Below, piece after piece: positions 50,134 to 60,403 of a stretch of DNA of 64,000 nucleotides. Numbering within the stretch: position 1 is the first letter of the stretch; every line of letters starts with the position of its first letter. The DNA lies in the NCBI GenBank assembly GCA_021464245.1, contig JADCRB010000045.1:1016468-1080467 (forward strand), read 5' to 3'. The stretch comes from Carallia brachiata. Lineage: Eukaryota; Streptophyta; Magnoliopsida; Malpighiales; Rhizophoraceae. The translations under genes and the position numbers were made by a program. The notes below the pieces were generated by a model. The model searched no databases, was not told the origin of the DNA, and saw only the letters and a list, made by a program, of their open reading frames with translations.

Positions 50134-50412
50134 ACATGTTTCCGAGAAGAACAAAAAAAAAAAAAAGGAAAAAGAGTAAAGAAACGCCGAAGAGAAAAGA
50201 AGAAAGATTCAAAGAAAGGCATTACCGCGGCCGACGCCATGAAAGATTCAGAAAAGAAAAGTGCACAGAGAATGAAATCGATCGCATAATCTCGAGAAAG
50301 CATGTTTCCGAGAAGGAAAAAAAAAAAGAAAAGAGTAAAGAAACGCCGAAGAATAATGAAGAAAGATTCAGAAAAGAAAAGCGCACAGAGAATGAAATCG
50401 ATCGCATAATCT
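50134..50412. repeat. Two-copy tandem repeat in the putative leader
   Basis: Unit 1 (50134-50301) and unit 2 (50302-50412) share GTTTCCGAGAAG, GAGTAAAGAAACGCCGAAGA and GCACAGAGAATGAAATCGAT with ATCGCATAATCTC. Unit 1 has about 35 extra bases (about 50210-50245), which hold the ATG GCG TCG of the candidate exon. Confidence 0.85.
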
Positions 50413-50522
50413 CAACTCCGAAGAAATTAGGGCTATTAGTTAATTAAAATTGCAGAAAGAAAGGGAGACAGAGAGAGAAAGAGGAACACACTTGTTTGAG
50501 GCTCAAAGAGAGAAACTGTGGG

Positions 50523-50531
50523 GGTATATAA
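50523..50531. promoter_or_regulatory. TATA-like element (orientation ambiguous)
   Basis: GTATATAAGG on the plus strand reads CCTTATATAC on the minus strand. In the minus orientation it would start a transcript near 50495, with a pyrimidine-rich leader (TTTCTCTCTTTGAGCC), entering the unresolved region. In the plus orientation nothing recognizable follows. Confidence 0.4.
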
Positions 50532-50559
50532 GGACGCGCCTGCGCGGAAAATCTAGAAC

Positions 50560-53500
50560 GGAAACCCAAAAATTGCAAACAACGGTCAAATTTTTTAAAT
50601 TTTCTTTCTAATCTCTTTTGTTTTCCTCTTTTACTTTGGATTTCTTCTCCTAACTGAATTTTGATTTTTTTTCTCCTAACTTAATTTGGAGATCTTTTTA
50701 GTCTCTTTTGTTTTACCATTTTAATTTGGATTTCTTCCCACTAACCTATTTGGATTTCTTTTTCCTAACTTAATTTGGATTTCTAAAAACATTTCTAGAA
50801 TTATCGATCTAACTTTTTTTTCCCCTTTTTTATGCGCATAACTATATATTTTAAAAACCATGTCATATCCACGAGCAACCCAAACTTTGGGGGACAAAAA
50901 AAATCATATTTTTTATTCACAATTAGGGGCATTAATTATTGTTAAAACTTTCATGTTTAATTACTTTTAGTTACTATAATAAACGATGATATGCTTTCCA
51001 ATCTCTAGATTTAGGGTGGCGAGAGAGAGGGAGAGGAGAAGATAAAAGTTTAACATGTCTAATGAAGAACAATAACCCTGTAATATATTTTTTGTGTTTT
51101 TAAGTAAACACCTATAATATAATTCGCAACATTTATTTAATTTTTTTGTTTTTAGTCATCCAAAGAGGCTTAAAGCCGATTATTGGGGTACAATGGATTG
51201 GATGGCGAATTCGGCAGGAAATTTGGAGTGGAGTCTTCATTTGATGACCAGAACTTCTAAGAATTGTAGGCTATACGATGCCGTTTACTTTCACTTCATA
51301 CAGATTACTTTGACGTCTTTACGTTAGATTTATATACAGACTCATTTGATATTTAATGCAACAATGTTTTTCTATTAAAAAAAATTTGTTGCAGCAGGAT
51401 GTTATTGGAGTACAATGACCCATAGTTTTTTTTTTTTTTATTTACAATAAATTTTATTGGACATATAAAGGAAATGAGAGATGAATTTAACCATATACTC
51501 TAATAATTGAGGAAAGCGCCCCTCAACTACGAGACGGGTTCATACCCACTAATTTCATTTGTCTGTCCTTTTATAATAGCCGATAGTTTGTTGACTTAGA
51601 ATTGTAACATTTATTTAAATTTAAATGGCGCAAAATGTAAATTTAGTCATCAACGGTGGGCTTGAATTGAAACGCAAGGGGCCCATTAGGTAATGAAGTT
51701 GTTTTTAGTTTACCCAACAGATTTGGGCTTTATTATCATAATATGTTTCTTTGGGCTTTATCAAAACAGCTCTTACCAATACCTGAACAAAAGAACGAGC
51801 ATCGTCCAGTCCTGAACAAGAGAACGAGCATCGTCCAGTCCATCATCATTTAATCCCAACGCCTAATAACCTCTCGTGCAAACGCCTGATTAATGAATCT
51901 TGTCCGCCTTGCGCCGCCGCCGCCGCCCCCCAACCCCGCCTTTGCGGCCCATCAAACCAAACCCTTACCTTTTTTTTTTTTTGATAAAAAAAAAAATCTA
52001 TCGCAAATATGTTAGTTATTAGATCTCTGAGTTAAAGCACTACTGCATCCAAGTATAATTCTCCAAAACTAACTACAATATTAATGAGTTTGAAATTAGT
52101 ACTACACTGCAAGTCCAATAGGGTGGGAGGCCGATTTGCCCCCCTAACGCAAGCATTGAGACTCAAACTCGAGTCAGAAATAAGAAAAGTATGTCGGATT
52201 ATCACTAAACTATCGCATCAAATAATAACCAAACCCTTACCTCGCATTCAAGTGGTTTATCTATGAAATATGAATATGATACGTACCTCCTCCTCTTCTT
52301 GTTAACTGTGCTATTGTTCTAACAGTTTTCCATTTATTAATTTAATTAATCATCCAATCATGACCATCATTATTGTGTTTGACATCAAACCAAATTGAGG
52401 AGGGATTGCACAACAAGGGCACACGAGTTGAAAATGAGAATTTTAATTTTTGAAAATGATTTGAGCACCACCGAGTTAAAACTCATCGAAATAGAAATAT
52501 TAGTTTTATGTATGAAGATTTATGGAACTGCACGAAATTGGTTCATGTAGCCTCATCTGTATCCATAGGGTGAGGCTTGACTTCAGCATTAATCATATGA
52601 ATGAACCTCATCTCCAAGTCCAATCAATTCCCATCGTTAGTGCCCTACTTATTTGAAAACTCTTTGGTCAACGTTAACTAATGTGCAAAGCAGGAAGAGC
52701 CGCCACTATTACTTATAGCAGAGTCAACAGCCTAGTTAAACACGTTACAAATATAGGAAACCTGTGCCTGTGAGGACCAAATCAAGCAGATTGTTTGTTC
52801 GTCAAATTCATGCACTAACTAAATTGTCCATAGCGAATCAAGAATATCGTAATTAAATTATAAGAAGAAGATGAAACGTGGGATAATTTAATCGAAAAAT
52901 CCCAATCCAGGGAGCAAGGCCAACAGGGCTAGTACGAAAGTCGCTTTGTCTTAATTGTGCCAATCATGGGTTTTTGTAAACAAACCCTTTTCGATACAGC
53001 TGTTGATTCTTCAATTATCAAAAAAAAGCTTTATTTTAATAACTAGTAAGGCACCGATATACGAAACCCAATTGGCTGCTCCACATCAAGTTGTTCTGAA
53101 TCAGGATAAGCGAGAATCTAAATGCCTAATCCAAATTGATCCCGCCATCTTCCATTCTAGTTAGTTAATCAGAACAATTCTTGTACCATTAGACTTCAAA
53201 GTAAATCCCATTTTCTGACTGAGATAAGTTGAGAGCGTTCAAATGCAGTAGCCCCCTGTTTTTAATTTTTGGTTCTATCTTCATTGAATAGTCCACTATA
53301 CAGGACAGAAAATCTACGTGCAGAAGAGGAAAACAAAAGCCCACTTGCCAAAAAAGCAGGCACAAGAGATCTATGTTCTCTGTTTGTTATCGTTTTCACC
53401 TTTTTTTTTTTTTTTTTGGGTCTTTCTATAGAGGAAATTATTTATTTTGATTTCTGAATTCTGATCAATCGAATTACATTTTCAGAATAAGATTGCAGAT

Positions 53501-56430
53501 CGGATACCCATTATTAAAAGGTACATACCAAGACTAATTCGCCTTCGAGGATACCTCCGCTAGCGAAAAGTCTGTCAAGTCAACGGGAAGTATAAGAACT
53601 TCGGGTCAAAGGCACAAAACCCACATATACATAAGATCCCAATTTTTCTAGTGAGATGTGAGATAAATATCGTTATAAATTGTTACAGTTGCAAAGAAAG
53701 ACTTTTATTACATAAGTAAAAAGTCAATATATTTTCACGAATCTGAATATGATTTTAAATTTCTCGTTGTGGATTAGTATTTCGAGGTCATTTGAATTCA
53801 AGGGATCATTCACACGTGATTACATTCTCGAATTATATGTATATACATATCTTTCTTCATGAAATTATGGCGTGTCTCGCTCAAGGAGGCAAACCACTCT
53901 GGCATGTCACTGGCGATGGTGCTCATCTGATTCTCTTTGGATTTTATTTTTCTGTTTTACTTATACCCTAAAATAAACAATCACAAACATGTTCTTCCTG
54001 TTTTTTGTCGGAACGATAATCTGGTAATTTACCATACTGCTCCAACCTTTATATATTTTCTCCGGATAAACTTGGGTCCTTGAGTTCTTCTATATTAAGA
54101 AAGAGGCCATCTGAAGAGAACTAGCAGTGTGAGCCTCTTTGCAGTTGCTGGAGTTCGATCCTCGCCACTTCTTCATGGTTTCCCCTTTTTTATGGTGTGT
54201 GACCACTCATTCAAGACAAAAAATAAACGAAAAAAAGGCCATCTGAACCATTTATGGATGAAATTCCCAAATTTTCAGTCCACAGAAAGAAAAATAGTAA
54301 TGACAAACACAACCGCTGGCAACAGCAGAGGCAACAATAACATGTAACGGAATATATGCTCTATGGGAAGGGTATTAAATCAAGAACCTTGAACTTATAG
54401 GCAATATGGATCAAACATGTCCACACCCCCATAAAGTAGAGACGTATACCTACAAGAATTGTCACAAAAACCAAAAATAAGGCCAGGACAATATGGAAAG
54501 TGCGATGAAAACAACCACATGCCCTTCCCTTTCTCCACCTTTTTTTTTTTTTTTTCATGTTTATGCGCATCACCCACTAATCATTGCTGCGAATAAAAAC
54601 AAATCCCTTTTGCCCCACGCCCAAAAAAACCCAACAAGTGGATTAGTGGAAACCAACGATTTTGCTTTGTGAATGATGGACTAATAGGAAATTAACAAAC
54701 ACCGTATATGTGAACCCACGAGAGAACTTAATTATAACAAATCCATAATCTTTCATGGTTAACCTCAATGTAAGGTAAAATTACACGAGTTCTTTGTAAA
54801 AACAAGGTAATTAAGGAGATAGATGCTGTCATAAGTTTCCACCATTGTAACTGAGTATAGGTCCCATTAATGTCTTGCCCATTTTTGAGAATGATTCACA
54901 CGTGCTTTGGTGAATCCAACACCAAAGGGGTAATTATTTTTTACTTCCTAAACTCGCACGTTTAAAATGATCCCTTGTAGGTGTAGATTTGTGTTGATTC
55001 TGTTGAATAGAAGAGAAACATTTTACCTGCCAGGGTTGACGTACAAAACAACGGCAATATTGAAACTATCAAACAACCCCCACCGGTTACCATGTAACCC
55101 CGTTACCTTAATGGATTGCACTAAAACAAGCTTATCCGTTGCGGTACCTAATAATTCATGGATCGAATTATATCTAATGGTTTTAGCTTTGTCTGTCTTT
55201 GTAAGCAAGTTAAGGTGTTTGAAAGCACACGCCATCTTATAGAAACACAAAAATAATTAAAGCTATTGGGGTTGGTTTAGAAAGATGCTTACATGCCTTA
55301 AGATGTTGGTTACCTGGAGCAGGAAATTAGAAAGTCTTGTTCTTTAATTTTCGTTTCTAAATTTATTCCCAGATCCTTATAAAATGTTGGTTACTTGGAA
55401 TTGGAGAGGCTATCCACGTTTTAACTTTTTTTTTTTATCCACATATTTGAGGCAATCCAATTAGTGACAGATTAAACTGTTAAATTGCATAGCAAGTCAT
55501 CTCATACTCTAACACCCTAATCTAGTCCAACCACTAATTAGCCACTATTCGTAGACTAGCCTATGAACCGGCCGAATGTCCTCATGCATGATGTAATCGC
55601 CGAATTAGCTCACATGTGATGTCTCGTTTATAGGCTTGCAGATTAAGGTTTGACTACTATAAACCATCTAGATGAACTTCAGCAATCCAATCCTCATAAA
55701 ATCCCCATTTAATTTTCTCTTGACTAATCAAACTGAGGTTGAAAAGTTTCTTCGGCGCGTTAGGTGACAATACCTAGTTATATCCTCAACGGAGAAGTTA
55801 TCAATTAACTAATAAATCTTAAGTTCCGGTATCACAAAAAATGGTGAACAGCACTTTTTTCTTTGATATAATTAATGCACATCCACTAGTGTCTCCAATT
55901 TGGATCATGGCGTAAACTCGTCCTCTTTGCAACTTCTTATATTGACTTCAAGAGAAAAAAAAATAACTACCTCTTTTGACCAACAAAGAAAGAGCTAAAT
56001 TGGAGTTCAAAATTAGCCAAATCATAATAATTATAAACAAACATGGGTGAAAGAGTAACAATAATGATAATAATAATAGCAAAATTGTAGAGAACATAAT
56101 TTTATTAATATACAAATAGGTATGCAATGACATAAAATATTAAATAATTAAATTAAAAAAATATCGTTAAATAGTTTGAAATAAAAATGTATCAACTTAT
56201 CCTTTCTTTGTACTTCTTTTTATGAGAAAAAAATTATTATAAATATATCGATTATTAAATTTATGAGGTCAAGAAAAATCTCAATTTTAAGTACCACATT
56301 CAACTACTTAAAAAACAGAACCACAACTAAAGTACTGATAAATCTAAATAGACTTTCATCATGTTCAACTATACATTATTAACAAATTTAAATTAAAAGT
56401 ATTACTTGTAATAATAATAATAAATGAATA
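50560..56430. other. Intergenic region upstream of the bHLH gene
   Basis: No supported gene. It includes the right copy of the dispersed direct repeat (about 51650-52640) and a small 2x27-bp tandem duplication (about 51788-51840, unit AGAACGAGCATCGTCCAGTC). A proline-codon-like CGCCGCCGCC patch lies at about 51915, and an AT-rich motif near 56140. Short frames here show no domain. Confidence 0.5.
51650..52640 (+). repeat. Dispersed direct repeat, right copy (partner at about 36475-36930)
   Basis: The GGTGGGCTTGAATTGAAA block (about 51655) and the CTCATCTGTATCCATAGGG ... CTCCAAGTCCAATCAATTCC block (about 52550-52634) match the left copy in order and orientation. They are separated by about 800 bp of different sequence. 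Confidence 0.75.
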
Positions 56431-56436
56431 TAAAAG

Positions 56437-56439
<3 letters not shown>

Positions 56440-56474
<35 letters not shown>
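56440..56474. repeat. (AG)n microsatellite upstream of the bHLH gene
   Basis: An uninterrupted AG run of about 17 units, followed at 56565-56615 by a CT/CCCT-rich tract. Both lie at or just upstream of the likely 5' UTR of the bHLH gene. Confidence 0.9.
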
Positions 56475-56475
<1 letters not shown>

Positions 56476-56725
56476 CAGGGTTGGGGCCATTGGAGATGTT
56501 GCAACCCAATAAATGTGATTAAGCAAAGGCCGCATGGTTTCCCGTGAATTGCTTTTAAAGTCTCCCCCCCATCTCTCCCCGCTCTCCCTCTCCCTCCCTC
56601 TCCCTCTCTCACACAGACAAGAAAACTAACAAAAACATCATCATCGGCGACAAGACCGGCAAGTTGGGTTTCCGCTAACAAACAACTTCTATTTTTGCTA
56701 CAATCTTCATTCATTCCCGTCAAAG

Positions 56726-57095
56726 GTATGCCTCCGCTTTGATTTCATTAATTTCATAATTTATGTAAGAACTACCCGATGCTAATTTTGTCACCAATGA
56801 CCAAATTAATTTTTGTACCTAGTTCTCTCTTCAATGTTTAGGGATACTCGTAAAATTAAAAAATTATCCGTCTTATTTCACTGGTAATTGCGTTTCATGC
56901 CATAACGATAAATTTAGTATTGTAATCTCCAACAAAAGCAAGTCATAATGAAAACAACTAAAACCAAGCGGGAGATCTAGAAGGGTAAATTTTCTTTTTT
57001 TCTTTCTTTGTTTTTTTTTTTTGTTTCAATCTCAGCCTTAGCCCCTGCCCCTTGGGAAGTCTTCAGTTTTGATGTTAAATTTTTTGCCATTTCAG
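56726..57095 (+). other. 5' UTR intron of the bHLH149-like gene
   Basis: Donor CAAAG|GTATGC follows the leader at 56725. Acceptor TTTTTTGCCATTTCAG|GG ends at 57095, 42 bases before the chosen start codon. Intervening poly-T supports the branch/acceptor region. Confidence 0.65.
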
Positions 57096-57137
57096 GGTTT
57101 AAAACAAAAAGGGACAATATTCAAGAGAAATTATATC

Positions 57138-57746
57138 ATGGAGCCTTTAATTTCTGCCGTCGAATCAAGTTTTGACACGTTGGAGGAATCGAACAGAAAG
57201 AAGCGAAGAAAACTCACCCACGAGGCACCGGATCATAGCCAAAACGACGTCGGAAAGAGCCAAATGGGAACTAAACCGAGATGGAGAAGCGAGGCGGCGC
57301 AGCGGATCTATTCATCGAAGCTTTTCGGCGCTCTCCGTAAATCCGGGGCGGCCTCCTCCCCGGCCCTGAGAGGAAGAGAAGTCAGAGAAACCGCCGACCG
57401 TGTTTTGGCTGTATCCGCCAAAGGCACCACGCGGTGGAGCCGCGCTATTCTGGCCGGCCGCCGGAGGTTGAGAGTTAGAAAGGTTAAGAAAGCAATGGTT
57501 GCCAGAGGGAGCCAGTTGAGGAGGAAGGAGGCGGCGAGGGAGAAGAGCAGGAGGTTACCGCCGGTCGATAAGAGGATGCGCGTTCTCGGCCAGCTGGTTC
57601 CCGGTTGCCGGAATGTCTCGTTTACTAACCTTCTAGAGGAAGCCGGTGACTATATAGCGGCTTTGGAGATGCAGGTCAAAGCCATGACGGCAGTCATGGA
57701 GATTCTCACCGCCGCCGCCGGCGCGGCGGTTAATTCAGCGAGTTGA
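57138..57746 (+). CDS. Atypical bHLH transcription factor, bHLH149/AIF-like
   Basis: The ATG at 57138 begins [12 protein letters not shown], as in relatives. An in-frame ATG at 57069 lies before the predicted acceptor and is unlikely to be used. The protein has 202 residues in one coding exon. Residues about 80-105 hold the subfamily block [20 protein letters not shown] followed by WSRAIL. Residues about 140-190 form the helix-loop-helix ([14 protein letters not shown] ... [19 protein letters not shown]). The basic region lacks the His-Glu-Arg pattern for E-box contact. Such proteins are usually non-DNA-binding and act in the nucleus by dimerizing with other HLH proteins in brassinosteroid-linked growth control (bHLH147-151, IBH1 group). 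The coding region is far more GC-rich than its surroundings. Confidence 0.93.
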   Translation: MEPLISAVESSFDTLEESNRKKRRKLTHEAPDHSQNDVGKSQMGTKPRWRSEAAQRIYSSKLFGALRKSGAASSPALRGREVRETADRVLAVSAKGTTRWSRAILAGRRRLRVRKVKKAMVARGSQLRRKEAAREKSRRLPPVDKRMRVLGQLVPGCRNVSFTNLLEEAGDYIAALEMQVKAMTAVMEILTAAAGAAVNSAS

Positions 57747-57749
57747 GTT

Positions 57750-60360
57750 AAAATCAATGCCTCCCCTCTCGGCGGTTGTGAGCGCCAGGTGTCATTATAT
57801 CCATTTCATTTTTTTTTTTTGTATTTCCTTTTCTTTTTTGTTTTATATTATTAATTCATGTACTTTATCGTAATTGTGTACATAATCTCTTTTTTTTTCC
57901 TTTTTTTTTTTTTTTTTTTTTTCTTTGCTCTTCCATTTTTTAACCTATTTACGGAACAAATGCTAAGCAAATTTTTTTTTAATTATCACCAAAATTAGCA
58001 ATATAGGCCATGACATAAAGACTATATTATACATCTAATAAAAATTTTAGAGTGAGACTAAATTCAAATCATGAAACTCAACATTAGTAATTCTCTTTTT
58101 TTTTTAATTGTAAGAGAAAAATAAAAAAGTGAACAATATTACTGATTTTAATTATTAATTTATCACGATTATTGTATCTGTAAAGCACAAATAATAAGGA
58201 CAGTTTATTTTATTTTATAGTTTAAACATAGGGATACATCTCTAAACTAACAAAAATTACCACCGTAATTACAATTTTGGCTGATTTCATGCTCCAATAA
58301 ATAATGTGGAATAGAATTTTATACGAAGAAGGAAGATAAAAGTCCAAAATTTTGATGGATAGAAATAAGGGCTTAATGCGAATAATAGGATCTTCTACAG
58401 CAAAATTGGCGTTAAGTTTTTTTGTTCAAAAAAACAAAATTGGCGTTAAGTTTTTAGAAACAAATAATGGTTAATGCTTTTAATCTGTCCACAGCTATTG
58501 CGGCAATAATTGACAAATCCCAACGTGCAGGGCTGCAGGCTTTAATGGTACAAACCGCCCTAGACAGATGTGTTCTTGTCGGCAACTGTGGGTTTTTCTC
58601 TTTTTTTTTTTTTTTTCCAAAAGAATAGAGAAGTGATAATAATATTCTAACAATCCTATTAACGAGTATTACACTGGTTGTTAAGAGAAGTACAAAGTAT
58701 CCGATTGATTAATGTATATTTCATATTGAGATAAACGTAAGTTTAACTTTATTGTATGTTCTAAGAACACTCGAACCGAAAACTTTGCGATTGCACGATC
58801 AGCGTTGTACCATTACACAATAACGTGCCTAGTGGCGCCAGAATTGCGGAAAAGGCCAAAGGAGAGTAGGAGCGGAATGAGCTTCATATCATGTGCCTCA
58901 AAGGCCCTACAAACACTATACATATTCAGCCCGGGGCCTCTCTCTCAAACATACATAGCCCCACCGCGCCCACGAGTGGCTTGCATGTGATGGCGATAAA
59001 TTGTGAATGGGAAGGCAAGGCCACTCCCCCTTTCCCCCACCCTTTTCTCTCTCTCGCACATGCCATTTTGAGAATGGGAAACATTCGTACTCTGGCATCT
59101 GTCGTTTTCCACATTGTTCTTTGACTTCTAAGAAGCCAACACAATTATTGTCACCAACACATGCAAGTTCCTCCCAAAAATACTAATTAAATCCCACCAC
59201 AGTGGCTCTCATTTCCATCATTTCTCTTGATTCAAGGGCGGAGGGCATAAATTGGCAAAGTGTGTGTCCCCCATCGAAAGAGTATTTATTATACTGGGGC
59301 TAAATTAGTGAAATTGGAATTGATGATGGGCTGATTTTTGGACCACTTATGTTGTTCTTTTGTAGGCCGAGCGCTGCCTTTGTCCGAAGCAAATCACACA
59401 TTATTTGTGCGATTTCATTCAATTGTTTTGAATTCCTGCAGAAATCTCACATGCATCCATGTGCCTAAGAAACTACCCCTCTCTCTCTCTCTCTCTCTCT
59501 CTTTCTTTTTTATAAAAATATTAGAGTAGTAACATTTTGATAAAAATAAAAGTAATATAAGTCGTTAGATGATTAAAATTTTTTTAAAAAAATTGATAAA
59601 CTGTTAAATGTCATAAGATAAATTACATGACTTTTTTATTATTATGTAAGATTAAACTGTGTAGTGAAATTTTTTTTTTAACTTCACATTTCTTTAACTG
59701 GAAACCTATATCTCAAGGATCAAGAAAGGCATGCTGATTCACTTTTGAAATAATATTTTAATGGAAATCAAAGAGGAGGAGACAAAACCTATAATATTTG
59801 TCCCCATTTGGACCACTAATATATGATGTGGTTATATTTTAATCATAAGACCAGGTATCACAAGTTCAATGGTTTTTGAATGTAAAATGTAACGAGGAAA
59901 GAAAAGGTGCATTCGAAGTATGAGACAAATGTCACTTTCAAGTTAAGCTTTGTGTTGTGCAACTAATTAAAGCCAAGCAAGAGGAACTGTGTCTTACAAG
60001 ATCGCGTTTTATTAAAGAGTGGATTTTACCACGATTAGATATACACAATAATTTACTTTGTTAAATAGTAAAAAATATATTAATTAAAAAAATAAATTAC
60101 TGAATATTATTAAATTAATAATATATTTTTTTTGTATCTTAAAAAACGTGTTTATATAATTTTACTCGTAAGTAAATTTATGGTTACCAATATCTTAACA
60201 AAAAAAAGTTGGTATGTTCGGATATATGAATGCTTAAAAACCATCATGGTTGGTTACTACATTGTACATTTCGTGATTTACGCTGAGGGTGACCCTTGCT
60301 AGTTGAAAAGTATCGACCTTATGGGTGAGTCCTCGTTATATCTCAGAGCCTCACCCCACA

Positions 60361-60403
<43 letters not shown>

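Larger units (their letters stand above)
43900..50500 (-). other. Unresolved, internally duplicated transcription-unit-like region
   Basis: No convincing protein is seen, but the minus strand has several donor/acceptor pairs in consensus context. Candidate exons: 50240-50226 (ATG GCG TCG GCC GCG then GTAATG), 49815-49780, 48938-48915, 48724-48673 and a last exon from 48205. The first three join in one open frame (MASAALMFSSIRWAMTEISG...). The fourth is open only in a phase that does not follow from the third, so the chain breaks. It could be a degenerate gene, a noncoding RNA or a gene with an exon I missed. Two segment duplications lie within it. Confidence 0.3.

Noticed and set aside
50049..50447. 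132-codon Lys/Glu-rich frame with internal protein repeats
   Set aside because: The repeats reflect a DNA tandem repeat in A-rich sequence, and the composition is that of low-complexity translation.
54126..54175. B-box-like GAGTTCGATCCTC that might mark a second SINE
   Set aside because: No A-tail or flanking target duplication was found, and the candidate A-box is poor.
57069..57137. Upstream in-frame ATG giving a longer bHLH protein
   Set aside because: It lies before a strong predicted intron acceptor (57095), and relatives begin at the MEPLIS-type start.
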